DNA from: Emcibacter sp.
Lineage (GTDB): Bacteria > Pseudomonadota > Alphaproteobacteria > Sphingomonadales > Emcibacteraceae
Length of the DNA stretch: 8,525 nucleotides
Assembly: GCA_023142175.1 (NCBI GenBank)
Contig: JAGLJX010000339.1
Coordinates: forward strand, 1 to 8,525
Reading direction: 5' to 3'
Program-made: the position numbers and the translations under genes
Notes under the pieces: model-generated
Databases searched by the model: none
What the model was told of the DNA's origin: nothing
What the model saw: only the letters and a program-made list of their open reading frames with translations
Shown here: positions 1-6,996 of the stretch, piece by piece
Layout: each line of letters begins with the position of its first letter
Numbering within the stretch: the first letter of the stretch is position 1

Positions 1-916
1 CGCCGATCGCATAAGCCAGCTGAATAGTACAACGGACAGCCAGACCCGCCGCCACCACATTGTTCGCAAGATAACGAGAGGCATAGGCCGCAGAACGGTC
101 CACCTTTGTCGGGTCTTTACCGGAAAAAGCACCGCCACCATGGGGGGCAGCGCCGCCGTATGTATCCACAATGATTTTCCGACCCGTAAGGCCCGCATCA
201 CCATCAGGGCCACCGATGACGAAATTCCCTGTGGGATTGATATAAAGTTCATCTTCCGGACACATCCAACCAGAGGGTAAGTTGCTTTCAATATGTTCCA
301 GTACAATTTGCCGGATGCGTTCCTGTGTGGCATCCGCGCTATGCTGGGTTGATACCACAATTGATGCGGCCCCTACCGGTACGCCATCTTCATATTTCAA
401 CGTGACCTGACTTTTGGAATCCGGGCCCAGTTCCGTAACGCCGCCGTGACGGGCTTGCGCCAATGATTTCAGGATTATATGAGAATAATGTATGGGAGCG
501 GGCATATAGACATCGGTTTCATTGGTGGCATAACCAAACATTATACCCTGATCACCAGCGCCCTCGTCCTTATTGTTACCACTATCTACACCCATGGCAA
601 TATCGGCAGATTGCTCATGAACATGAACTTCAACAGACATCTTCTGCCAGTGAAAGCCGTCCTGCTCATAGCCAATTTTTTTGACAACCCTGCGGGCCGC
701 ATCTTCCATAGCATCGGCATCAATTGATGACGGGCCTCTGACCTCACCCGCAAGCACGACGCGGTTGGTCGTGGTTAAGGTTTCAACCGCAACACGGGCC
801 TCTGGCTCCGCAGCCAGAAAGAGATCAACAATGGAATCAGAAATACAATCTGAAACTTTATCGGGATGACCTTCTGACACTGATTCGCTTGTAAATAAAT
901 AATTTTTTCGGGACAT
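1..916 (-). CDS. metK: S-adenosylmethionine synthetase (methionine adenosyltransferase), N-terminal 305 residues; 3' end outside window
   Basis: MetK makes S-adenosylmethionine from ATP and L-methionine in the cytoplasm, releasing phosphate and pyrophosphate; the product is the main methyl donor. The frame is open from ATG at 916 down to base 1 with no stop. Family hallmarks are all present: GHPDK at residues 16-20 (ATP/Mg binding), the signature [12 protein letters not shown] at 119-130, and the glycine-rich P-loop-like signature GGGAFSGKD at 260-268. Full-length bacterial MetK is about 385-400 residues, so roughly a fifth is missing beyond the window edge; this is a window cut, not a broken gene. 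The start is supported by GGAG eight bases upstream (925-928 on the plus strand). The nearest upstream gene on this strand is the sugar transferase at 1119-1763, separated by a strong terminator, so metK is probably transcribed alone at its 5' side. Its leader can fold over the ribosome binding site (see 919-1041). Confidence 0.97.
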   Translation of the reverse strand, partial: MSRKNYLFTSESVSEGHPDKVSDCISDSIVDLFLAAEPEARVAVETLTTTNRVVLAGEVRGPSSIDADAMEDAARRVVKKIGYEQDGFHWQKMSVEVHVHEQSADIAMGVDSGNNKDEGAGDQGIMFGYATNETDVYMPAPIHYSHIILKSLAQARHGGVTELGPDSKSQVTLKYEDGVPVGAASIVVSTQHSADATQERIRQIVLEHIESNLPSGWMCPEDELYINPTGNFVIGGPDGDAGLTGRKIIVDTYGGAAPHGGGAFSGKDPTKVDRSAAYASRYLANNVVAAGLAVRCTIQLAYAIG

Positions 917-918
917 AT

Positions 919-1041
919 ATAATTCTCCGGTAATGAAATTAAAGTATCTGTTTAATATATAACATGTCATTTATATAAAGAAAACTTTATATTTTAGTTA
1001 ACGGCGGAAAATTATTTTTTTCCGGCCCAGAAAAAAGGGCC
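919..1041 (-). promoter_or_regulatory. metK 5' leader with competing helices, one covering the Shine-Dalgarno
   Basis: Read on the minus strand, the leader contains four helices. P1: GGCCC (1041-1037) with GGGCC (1028-1024). P2: CGGAAAA (1024-1018) with UUUUCCG (1011-1005), six-base loop. P4: an 8-bp hairpin, AUAUAAAG (992-985) with CUUUAUAU (980-973), loop UUUU. P3: AUAAUUUUCCG (1015-1005) with CGGAGAAUUAU (929-919), 11 pairs including one G-U. P3 would bury the metK Shine-Dalgarno GGAG. P2 and P3 compete for the same UUUUCCG strand, and P1 and P2 share one base, so the layout has the logic of a sequester/anti-sequester switch. The complementarity is seen directly; regulation is inference. 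The sequence does not match the SAM-II or SAM/SAH riboswitch consensus as I know them. AT-rich DNA makes chance pairing easier, so confidence is moderate to low. Confidence 0.35.
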
Positions 1042-1043
1042 TA

Positions 1044-1072
1044 ATTATATAAATATTCCATATAAAACAAAA
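1044..1072 (-). promoter_or_regulatory. Possible metK promoter
   Basis: A perfect -10 hexamer TATAAT lies on the minus strand at 1049-1044. The -35 side is poor: TTTTGT (1072-1067, 17-base spacer) or TTGTTT (1070-1065, 15-base spacer). Transcription would start near 1037, giving a leader of about 120 bases. The -35 region coincides with the T-tract of the upstream gene's terminator. If the start really is at 1037, the P1 hairpin of the leader would be only partly transcribed. Confidence 0.3.
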
Positions 1073-1098
1073 GCCTGAGACCCTTCAGCCTCAGGCTT
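1065..1098 (-). terminator. Rho-independent terminator of the sugar transferase gene
   Basis: A perfect 9-bp stem, AAGCCTGAG paired with CTCAGGCTT (arms at 1098-1090 and 1079-1071), encloses a 10-base loop. On the minus strand it is followed at once by a T-rich tail (TTGTTTT). It begins 20 bases after the TAA of the gene at 1119-1763, which is the right place and orientation to end that transcript before metK. Confidence 0.85.
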
Positions 1099-1118
1099 AT
1101 AATTCGCCCCGACCCTGA

Positions 1119-1763
1119 TTATTCAGAGGGGGCGTCATCAACGGGTACTTTTGAATTCACCCATTCGGGCATGGTTACGTGATTTTCTGCTGAAACGCCG
1201 TCCCGACCAAATACGATTGGTATGGTGCGGAAAAGAATTTTAAAGTCCGTATAAAGACTGCAATTATCCACATACCAGACATCCAGAATGAATTTCTGAT
1301 TCCAGCTGATGGAATTACGACCCATAACCTGCGCCCAACCGCTTATGCCGGGGCGGACTTCATGGCGACGCATTTGTTCTGCTGTATAGCGAGAGCCATA
1401 TTCAGCAACAAACGGTCGTGGTCCAATCAGGCTCATATCCCCGATAATAACATTCCATAACTGGGGCAATTCATCAATACTGAAATCTCGCAATAATTTA
1501 CCAACTTTGGTCAAGCGGTATTCATCCGCCAGAAACTTACCATTTTCATCTACGCAATTGGTCATACTGCGAAATTTCCAGATGGTGAAGGATTTGCCGT
1601 TAAGTCCGAGTCTTTCCTGTTTGAAAAATACCGGGCTGCCTAATTTGATGCGTACAAGAATCGCAGCAGCCAGCAACAGGGGTGCCAAAAGCAAAAGCAT
1701 TAAAAAAGAACCGATGATATCCAGAAATCTCTTCCAGACATATTTGTAAGTTAATCCACGCAT
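1119..1763 (-). CDS. Polyprenyl-phosphate sugar-1-phosphate transferase (small monotopic phosphoglycosyl transferase family)
   Basis: This 214-residue protein belongs to the bacterial sugar transferase family (PglC, WbaP C-terminal domain, ExoY/PssY type). The family transfers a sugar-1-phosphate from a UDP-sugar to undecaprenyl phosphate at the cytoplasmic face of the inner membrane, the first step of building many capsules, exopolysaccharides or glycans. Visible features are one hydrophobic N-terminal segment at about 16-37 containing a proline (P28), as in the re-entrant helix of PglC; KFRSM at 63-67; the catalytic Asp-Glu pair at 97-98 within SIDELPQLWNV; GDMSLIGPRP at 108-117; RPGISGWAQV at 137-146; and LDVWYVDN at 160-167. 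The length is that of the minimal one-domain form, lacking the extra membrane helices of WbaP. The ATG at 1763 has a purine-rich GGGAAG just upstream with a rather short spacing. No glycosyltransferase, flippase or polymerase gene flanks it, so its pathway and sugar cannot be named. It ends at a strong terminator. Confidence 0.92.
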   Translation of the reverse strand: MRGLTYKYVWKRFLDIIGSFLMLLLLAPLLLAAAILVRIKLGSPVFFKQERLGLNGKSFTIWKFRSMTNCVDENGKFLADEYRLTKVGKLLRDFSIDELPQLWNVIIGDMSLIGPRPFVAEYGSRYTAEQMRRHEVRPGISGWAQVMGRNSISWNQKFILDVWYVDNCSLYTDFKILFRTIPIVFGRDGVSAENHVTMPEWVNSKVPVDDAPSE

Positions 1764-1956
1764 ATTTCTTCCCAGCTATTCTCGCTTCTAAACCGTATTA
1801 AACTCTTCAGGTTAATACAGTCCTAACAAAAAGGAAAAAGTTCTAAAATATAAAAACTCTCCGAAACGACCCCCCTAATAACAGCACCGTAATACGTGTA
1901 AATATTATTGTCTTACAATCATTGGTCGCAAACTATATCAGCTTTCGATTCCGGCA

Positions 1957-1971
1957 CTAACACCTTGTTAG
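1957..1971. repeat. Perfect inverted repeat, operator-like
   Basis: CTAACA and TGTTAG form a 6-3-6 dyad with spacer CCT. It lies in the gap upstream of the sugar transferase and is too short, and lacks the T-tract, to be a terminator. It could be a protein binding site or chance; there is no other copy close by to compare it with. Confidence 0.3.
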
Positions 1972-1984
1972 AACTATTGCAAGT

Positions 1985-2016
1985 AAAAAAACTAACTGGC
2001 ACTAGTGTGCTAGTCC
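1985..2016 (-). terminator. Probable intrinsic terminator of lysS
   Basis: On the minus strand GGACTAG (2016-2010) pairs with CTAGTGCC (2005-1998, one bulged G) across the loop CACA, and a run of seven T (1991-1985) follows after six bases. It starts 36 bases past the lysS stop. The stem is short and the T-run is slightly displaced, so this is a moderate rather than strong call. Confidence 0.5.
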
Positions 2017-2052
2017 GATTTGTTTGCCAGCGCGGGAAAATGATGGCGCTAC

Positions 2053-3633
2053 CTAATCCCCGGTCAATGCCTTACCGATAAGGTCTATGGTTTTTTGACG
2101 GCCATAAAGTGCAATGAAAGACCCCATGCGCGGTCCTTGTTTTTGACCCAGCAAGATCTCATACAGAGCGCCAAACCAATCGCGCAAATTTTCATAACCC
2201 TGTGCATTTCCCACGGCAAAAACCACATTCTGGTAATCAGCGGCCAGCAGGTTATCGTCCATATTCTCCAACTCTCCACGGAGCTTCTCAAGCGCTGTAA
2301 CCTCTTTATCTGTGGGCCGTCTGTAGTTTTTATGGGGCTTTACAAAATTCTCATAATAGACCAGAGCATAGCCCGCCAGACTATCCAGCAGCGGGAGCTT
2401 TTCAGGAGTTGATCCTTCGGCATAATTGCTGATATAGCCCCACAATGTTTCCTTGTCACTGGCGTTACTGGCGCTCACCAGATTAAGCAGAAGCGCGAAA
2501 GTTACAGGTAGTTTCTGTTCCGGCGGGTTGCCGTTATGCACATGCCAGACCGGGTTGGCTAACTTCAGCTTATCGTCCTGTTCAGGGTATTTGGCAAGAT
2601 GCGTGATATACTCATCCACGGTTTTAGGGATGACATCAAAGAAGAGCTTCTTAGCCTTGCGCGGGGACTGAAACATATAAAGTGACAGGCTTTCCGGCGT
2701 GCCATATTTCAACCAGTCTTCCATGGTCAGGCCATTACCTTTTGATTTGGAAATTTTTTCGCCATTCTCGTCCAGAAATAATTCGTAACTAAATCCTTCC
2801 GGCGGCACAGCCCCAAGGATACGGGCAATGGCGCTGGACAATTTGACTGATTCGCTCAAATCTTTTCCCGCCATCTCATAATCAACGCCAAGTCCGACCC
2901 AGCGCATGGCCCAATCTGCTTTCCATTGCATCTTACAGCCGCCACCCGTGACGGGAACTTCCACGTGCTTACCCGTCTCTTCATCACGATAAGTCACCGT
3001 GCCCGCGTCCATATCCCGCTCCACTATCGGTACCTGTAACACCATTCCGGTGCGTGGGCAGATGGGCAGGAAGGGGCTATATGTGGCTTGGCGTTCCGTG
3101 CCCAATGTGGGCAGGATCACTTTCATGATCTTGTCATAAGCCCCCAACATTTTAAGCAGGGTGGCATCCATTTCCCCTTTGGTATAGGCCTCTGTGGCGC
3201 TTTTAAATTCATAATCAAAGCCAAAGCTGTCCAGAAAATTACATAGTCTGGCATTGTTATGATGGGCAAAGCTCTCATGAGTGCCAAAGGGATCGGGAAC
3301 CTTGGTCAGCGGCAATCCCAGATGCTGAGCCAGCATATCCTGATTCGGCAGATTGGTGGGAACTTTGCGAAAGCCATCCATATCATCGGAAAAGGCAATC
3401 AATTTTGTCGGCACATCACTCAGGCACTGAAAGGCCTGGCGCACCATTGTTGTCCGTGCCACCTCACCAAAAGTTCCGATATGAGGCAGGCCGCTGGGGC
3501 CATAGCCGGTTTCAAACAGGACATAGTCTTTGTCATTGCCAGACCGCTCCAACCGTTTAAGAAGGGCGCGCGCTTCCTGAAAGGGCCATGCTTTGCTGTC
3601 CAGTGCCTGTTGGGTGATTTCCGGTGATGACAT
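2053..3633 (-). CDS. lysS: Class I lysyl-tRNA synthetase
   Basis: This 526-residue enzyme charges tRNA-Lys with lysine using ATP. It is the class I (archaeal-type, sometimes called LysK) form, unrelated in fold to the class II LysS of E. coli. The class I signatures are PHIGT at 50-54 (HIGH motif) and KISKS at 293-297 (KMSKS motif), flanking a Rossmann-type catalytic domain that also contains WKADWAMRW at 237-245. The C-terminal part from about 340 onward is helical and fits the anticodon-binding cage of the family. Length is normal for alphaproteobacterial members. ATG at 3633 is the natural start; the upstream Shine-Dalgarno is weak (AAAGAAAG). A good promoter (TTGACG, 17 bases, TATCAA) lies just upstream, giving a leader of about 20 bases. 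The gene is divergent from the molybdopterin oxidoreductase and followed by a probable terminator, so it is likely monocistronic. Confidence 0.97.
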   Translation of the reverse strand: MSSPEITQQALDSKAWPFQEARALLKRLERSGNDKDYVLFETGYGPSGLPHIGTFGEVARTTMVRQAFQCLSDVPTKLIAFSDDMDGFRKVPTNLPNQDMLAQHLGLPLTKVPDPFGTHESFAHHNNARLCNFLDSFGFDYEFKSATEAYTKGEMDATLLKMLGAYDKIMKVILPTLGTERQATYSPFLPICPRTGMVLQVPIVERDMDAGTVTYRDEETGKHVEVPVTGGGCKMQWKADWAMRWVGLGVDYEMAGKDLSESVKLSSAIARILGAVPPEGFSYELFLDENGEKISKSKGNGLTMEDWLKYGTPESLSLYMFQSPRKAKKLFFDVIPKTVDEYITHLAKYPEQDDKLKLANPVWHVHNGNPPEQKLPVTFALLLNLVSASNASDKETLWGYISNYAEGSTPEKLPLLDSLAGYALVYYENFVKPHKNYRRPTDKEVTALEKLRGELENMDDNLLAADYQNVVFAVGNAQGYENLRDWFGALYEILLGQKQGPRMGSFIALYGRQKTIDLIGKALTGD

Positions 3634-3659
3634 AACTTTGCTTTCTTTAATGTTGCGCC

Positions 3660-3688
3660 TTGATAAAACCCTTTGAGAGTTACGTCAA
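3660..3688 (-). promoter_or_regulatory. Probable sigma-70-type promoter of lysS
   Basis: On the minus strand TTGACG (3688-3683, five of six to consensus) is followed after exactly 17 bases by TATCAA (3665-3660, four of six). Transcription would begin near 3653, about 20 bases before the lysS ATG, which fits a short housekeeping-gene leader. Confidence 0.5.
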
Positions 3689-3740
3689 CTATTGGCTTTG
3701 TTGTTAATAAAGCACTAATTAAGAAAAATCTAATGATGTT

Positions 3741-3769
3741 TTCTCGCACCACCCAATCTTCACTATAAT
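3741..3769 (+). promoter_or_regulatory. Weak candidate promoter of the molybdopterin oxidoreductase gene
   Basis: A perfect TATAAT at 3764-3769 sits about 75 bases before the ATG at 3844, giving a leader of roughly 70 bases. The hexamer 17 bases upstream, TTCTCG (3741-3746), matches the -35 consensus poorly, so either an activator is needed or the real promoter is elsewhere in 3634-3843. Confidence 0.25.
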
Positions 3770-3843
3770 TTGAATTGCTCCTTTTTTGCTAATCCTGCTA
3801 CTATCCTTGCCTAATATTCAATAATGAAGGAAGCTTGTAAAAA

Positions 3844-5976
3844 ATGAGCCAACAAGGTCAATCCAAAATCTATCGCGCATGTAATCTCTGTGAAGCCATC
3901 TGTGGTTTGGAAATTACCGTTAAAGATAATCGCGTTATTTCCATAAAAGGTGACAAGGACGACCCCTTCAGCAAGGGCCACATCTGCCCCAAAGCCACGA
4001 CATTACAGGATATTCAAGAAGATCCAGACCGGCTTAAATTCCCCCATAAAAAAGTCGATGGTCAATGGATAAAGATTGGCTGGGACGAGGCTTTTAATAT
4101 GGCCGCCGATAAATTATGGGACATTCAGCAAAAACATGGCCGCGATGCGGTCGGGGTTTATCTGGGTAATCCCAACGTTCATAATTACGGCGCCGTAACC
4201 CACGGGCCGCAATTCCTGCGGCTACTGAAAAGTAAAAACCGTTTTTCAGCCACCTCAGTAGACCAGCTTCCCCACCAGTTTATTTCAAGCGTCATGTATG
4301 GTCATCAGTTTCTGATCCCCATCCCTGATATTGACCATACGGATCATATGATCATCATGGGGGCCAACCCGGCTGTTTCTAACGGCAGTATCATGACCGT
4401 ACCCAACGTCAAGCACCGGCTTAAGGAAATTACAAATCGCGGCGGCAAGATCATTGTCATAGACCCGCGCCATACGGAAACCGCGAAAATTGCCAGTGAG
4501 CATCATTTCATCAAACCGGGCCGGGATGTTGCCTTCCTGCTGGCTTTCCTCAACCATTTATTTGACAAAGACCTGATTTCCCCCGCGCATCTGATAGAAA
4601 AACTGGATGGTTTTGATAGCGTTCATGCCCTGATCAAAAATTTTCCCCAAGATAATATCGAAGACATTACCGGCATATCCCTTGAGGTCATCCATAAAAT
4701 GGCCGAGGATTTTGCTGCCGAAGACAAGGCGGTTTTTTATGGCCGCATGGGTGTTTCGACCAATGCTTACGGCGCCCTGTGCCAATGGCTCATACAGCTC
4801 ATCAATATCGCCACGGGCAATCTGGATAAAGTGGGCGGGACTTTGATCCCCCTGCCCGCCGTTGATCTGGTGGGTTTTAACCTGATCGGGCCGGGCGGCT
4901 ATAACCGTTGGCAAAGTCGGGTCAGCGCTAAGCCGGAGGTTTGCGGCGAGTTCGGCAGCAGCCTCATGGCCGAAGAAATATTGACCGAGGGCAAAGGCCA
5001 GATCAAAGCCATGATCCTGAGCGCCGGCAATCCGGTCCTGTCTACCCCCAATGGCACGCAATTGGAACGCGCCTTTGAAAAACTGGATTTTATACTGGCG
5101 ATAGATTTTTACATCAATGAAAGCACCAGATATGCCGACCTGATCCTGCCGCCGACTGCGCCGCTGGAACATGATCATTATGATGTGAGCTTTCTGGCGC
5201 TGGCGGTCAGCAATGTGACCCGCTTTAACGAAAAGACCATACAGGCCGATGACGGCACGATGGATGACTGGGGGATTTTCCATGAACTGAGGGTCCGTTA
5301 TCTTAAAAAACTCGGTGCGCCTGAGCTGCCTAAAAAACGTTCGCCTGAACGGCTGATCGCTATCGCACTAGCCAACGGGCCATATGGCAGACGCAGCAGG
5401 AAACCACTGGCCCTGAGCCTGAAAAAACTGAAACAGAACCCCCACGGTATATTACTAGGCGATTTGCATCCGTTGCTCATACGGCGGCTGAAAACAAAGA
5501 ATGGCAAAATCAACTGTGCGCCTAATCTTCTGGTAACTGATCTGAACAGGGTGAAAGATGATTTATTTAGCGCGCCGCAAAGTGATAAGCTCCTGCTTAT
5601 CGGTCGCCGCGACATCAGAACCAACAACAGCTGGTCCCATAATTCGCACCGCCTTGTGAAGGGTAAAAACCGCTGCACGCTTTTGATCAATCCGCAGGAT
5701 ATGAAGCGCCACGGGCTTAGCAGTGGCGACATGGTCGGCATTAAAAGCCGGGTGGGGAGCCTTACTATTCAGGCAGAAGCCACCACAGACATGATGCCGG
5801 GCGTGGTCAGTATTCCCCACGGCTGGGGCCACGCACGTACGGGTGTCATGCTTGATATTGCTACAAAACATGGTGGCGTCAGTGTCAATGACCTGACCGA
5901 TGAGACCAAGACCGACCAACTGATCGGTACAGCGGCGGTCAACGGGATAGAAGTCGAATTATTCGCGCTGTCTTAG
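3844..5976 (+). CDS. Molybdopterin-dependent oxidoreductase (formate dehydrogenase H / acetylene hydratase-like branch), predicted Asp Mo ligand, substrate unknown
   Basis: This is a 710-residue member of the bis-MGD molybdenum/tungsten enzyme family (DMSO reductase superfamily). The N-terminus binds a [4Fe-4S] cluster through C13-X2-C16-X3-C20-X27-C48, and K50 follows as in formate dehydrogenases and nitrate reductases. Cofactor-binding landmarks are IIMGANP at 170-176, VIDPR at 205-209 and SAGNPV at 393-398. The C-terminal MopB beta-barrel domain runs from about 583 to 705, with SIPHGWGH at 656-663. The segment SVDQLPHQ at 138-145 places Asp140 where E. coli FdhH has its metal-binding selenocysteine 140. 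No Tat twin-arginine signal is present, so the enzyme is probably cytoplasmic. No electron-transfer subunit or cofactor-synthesis gene is adjacent. ATG at 3844 is supported by AAGGAAG at 3827-3833. The substrate cannot be told from the sequence. The stop codon overlaps that of the convergent dehydrogenase. Confidence 0.92.
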   Translation: MSQQGQSKIYRACNLCEAICGLEITVKDNRVISIKGDKDDPFSKGHICPKATTLQDIQEDPDRLKFPHKKVDGQWIKIGWDEAFNMAADKLWDIQQKHGRDAVGVYLGNPNVHNYGAVTHGPQFLRLLKSKNRFSATSVDQLPHQFISSVMYGHQFLIPIPDIDHTDHMIIMGANPAVSNGSIMTVPNVKHRLKEITNRGGKIIVIDPRHTETAKIASEHHFIKPGRDVAFLLAFLNHLFDKDLISPAHLIEKLDGFDSVHALIKNFPQDNIEDITGISLEVIHKMAEDFAAEDKAVFYGRMGVSTNAYGALCQWLIQLINIATGNLDKVGGTLIPLPAVDLVGFNLIGPGGYNRWQSRVSAKPEVCGEFGSSLMAEEILTEGKGQIKAMILSAGNPVLSTPNGTQLERAFEKLDFILAIDFYINESTRYADLILPPTAPLEHDHYDVSFLALAVSNVTRFNEKTIQADDGTMDDWGIFHELRVRYLKKLGAPELPKKRSPERLIAIALANGPYGRRSRKPLALSLKKLKQNPHGILLGDLHPLLIRRLKTKNGKINCAPNLLVTDLNRVKDDLFSAPQSDKLLLIGRRDIRTNNSWSHNSHRLVKGKNRCTLLINPQDMKRHGLSSGDMVGIKSRVGSLTIQAEATTDMMPGVVSIPHGWGHARTGVMLDIATKHGGVSVNDLTDETKTDQLIGTAAVNGIEVELFALS

Positions 5977-6881
5977 GGTTTATTCTCAAAAGCATTGACG
6001 ACGAATTTCTGGCTCTGGTCGCTGCCCTGTTTGTAGGGGCGTGCTGTGGTCATATCGGACAGTTGCGCCCAGTTTTCCGCTAACATCTCCGGCGTCGCGT
6101 CCGCGCCTAAGAACAGCCCTTCACTTTCCATGATCTTGGCTCTGGCAAAGGTTCCGGCACCTGCGGTGATAATTTCACCAGTAGGAGCGTCTTTGCCACA
6201 GAGATATAATACCGCGGGCGAGACAGATTCCGGGGTCAGTAAATCCAGCATTTGCGGTGGCATGAGATCATCGGTCATGCGGGTGGCCGCCACCGGCGCC
6301 AGCGCATTGACCCGGATGCCAAATTTAAACAGCTCCAGCTTCAGGGTATTGGTCAGACCGATCAGGCCGAGCTTGGCCGCGCCGTAATTGCTCTGTCCAA
6401 AATTACCATAAAGCCCGCTTGACGATGTGGTCATGACGATACGGCCATATTCTTGCTTTTGCATGGCGGGAAGCACAGCACGGGTGGCTATGACACTGCC
6501 CATCAGATGAACATCCATCACCGCTTTAAAATCACCCAGATCCATTTTGGTGAAGGTCTTGTCACGCAGAATTCCGGCATTGTTAACCAGAATATCGATG
6601 CGGCCAAAGGCGTCCATAGCCTGATCGACCATGGCCTGCATATCCGCTTCCGATGTGACATTGCCGCCATTGACAATCGCCTTACCACCCAAATCGGTGA
6701 TTTCCTGAGCAACCTTTTGCGCCGCAGTCAGTGACCCGCCATCAACTCCGTCCCGCGCACCGCCAAGATCATTGATCACAACCATCGCCCCGCGAGAGGC
6801 AAAGGCCAGCGCATGGGCGCGACCAAGGCCGCCGCCTGAGCCGGTAATAATAGCAACCTGTCCGGTAAAATCATAGGGCAT
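5973..6881 (-). CDS. Short-chain dehydrogenase, MFE-2-type (3R)-hydroxyacyl-CoA dehydrogenase-like
   Basis: This 302-residue NAD(P)-dependent short-chain dehydrogenase closely resembles the N-terminal domain of peroxisomal multifunctional enzyme type 2 (HSD17B4), which oxidises (3R)-hydroxyacyl-CoA to 3-ketoacyl-CoA. Seen: TGSGGGLG at 13-20 (cofactor loop); NDLGG at 37-41, where D38 at the end of strand 2 favours NAD(H); NNAG at 100-103; and catalytic S153, Y166 and K170 in a segment containing YGNFGQSNYGAAK, very like MFE-2. A C-terminal extension of about 50 residues beyond the usual SDR core matches the MFE-2 dehydrogenase domain. The hydratase and sterol-carrier domains of MFE-2 are absent. 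I chose ATG at 6881 because AAGGAA lies seven bases upstream (6894-6889) and the protein then starts at the family's normal N-terminus; an upstream in-frame ATG at 6920 would add 13 atypical residues. The true substrate could be another acyl-CoA or alcohol. Confidence 0.93.
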   Translation of the reverse strand: MPYDFTGQVAIITGSGGGLGRAHALAFASRGAMVVINDLGGARDGVDGGSLTAAQKVAQEITDLGGKAIVNGGNVTSEADMQAMVDQAMDAFGRIDILVNNAGILRDKTFTKMDLGDFKAVMDVHLMGSVIATRAVLPAMQKQEYGRIVMTTSSSGLYGNFGQSNYGAAKLGLIGLTNTLKLELFKFGIRVNALAPVAATRMTDDLMPPQMLDLLTPESVSPAVLYLCGKDAPTGEIITAGAGTFARAKIMESEGLFLGADATPEMLAENWAQLSDMTTARPYKQGSDQSQKFVVNAFENKP

Positions 6882-6996
6882 CTGTTTATTCCTTCTCTCT
6901 GTGTTGTACTTTCTTAACATAAATCAAATAAATTGAAATAAATATTGTTTTGACGATTCAATCATTTACAAAATAACAAAAATCATGTAGGTGTTC

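Larger units (their letters stand above)
1764..2052. other. AT-rich intergenic region between the sugar transferase and lysS, no gene seen
   Basis: No convincing open frame with a ribosome binding site is present on either strand. The region holds the probable lysS terminator (1985-2016) and a short perfect dyad (1957-1971) about 195 bases upstream of the sugar transferase start. No convincing -35/-10 pair could be assigned to the sugar transferase, although several weak TTGTAA- and TTGTTA-like hexamers occur. Confidence 0.6.

Noticed and set aside
917..1043. Known SAM-II or SAM/SAH riboswitch in front of metK
   Set aside because: An AUAAAUG string recalls SAM-II, but the GC-rich first stem and the conserved pseudoknot strands are absent, and the SAM/SAH core could not be found; I report only the unclassified helices.
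2029..2050. Hairpin AGCGC/GCGCT just after the lysS stop as terminator
   Set aside because: Only five pairs around a 12-base loop and no T-tract follows; the structure at 1985-2016 is the better candidate.
3634..3843. Molybdenum-cofactor riboswitch upstream of the oxidoreductase
   Set aside because: The gap is 210 bases, AT-rich, shared with the lysS promoter and shows no long GC-rich stems, so nothing supports the Moco RNA motif.
4558..5283. Long open frame (241 codons) on the minus strand inside the oxidoreductase gene
   Set aside because: It lies wholly opposite a well-conserved coding region, has no recognisable domain and is explained as a shadow of that gene's codon pattern.
6882..6920. 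Longer start for the short-chain dehydrogenase at ATG 6920
   Set aside because: It adds 13 residues rich in Arg, Lys and Asn with no family counterpart, whereas ATG at 6881 has AAGGAA seven bases upstream and gives the normal N-terminus.
6950..6961. FNR/CRP-type site TTGACGATTCAA between the dehydrogenase and feoA
   Set aside because: The half-sites TTGA and TCAA are separated by four bases instead of the six required (TTGAT-N4-ATCAA), so it does not fit the FNR dyad.
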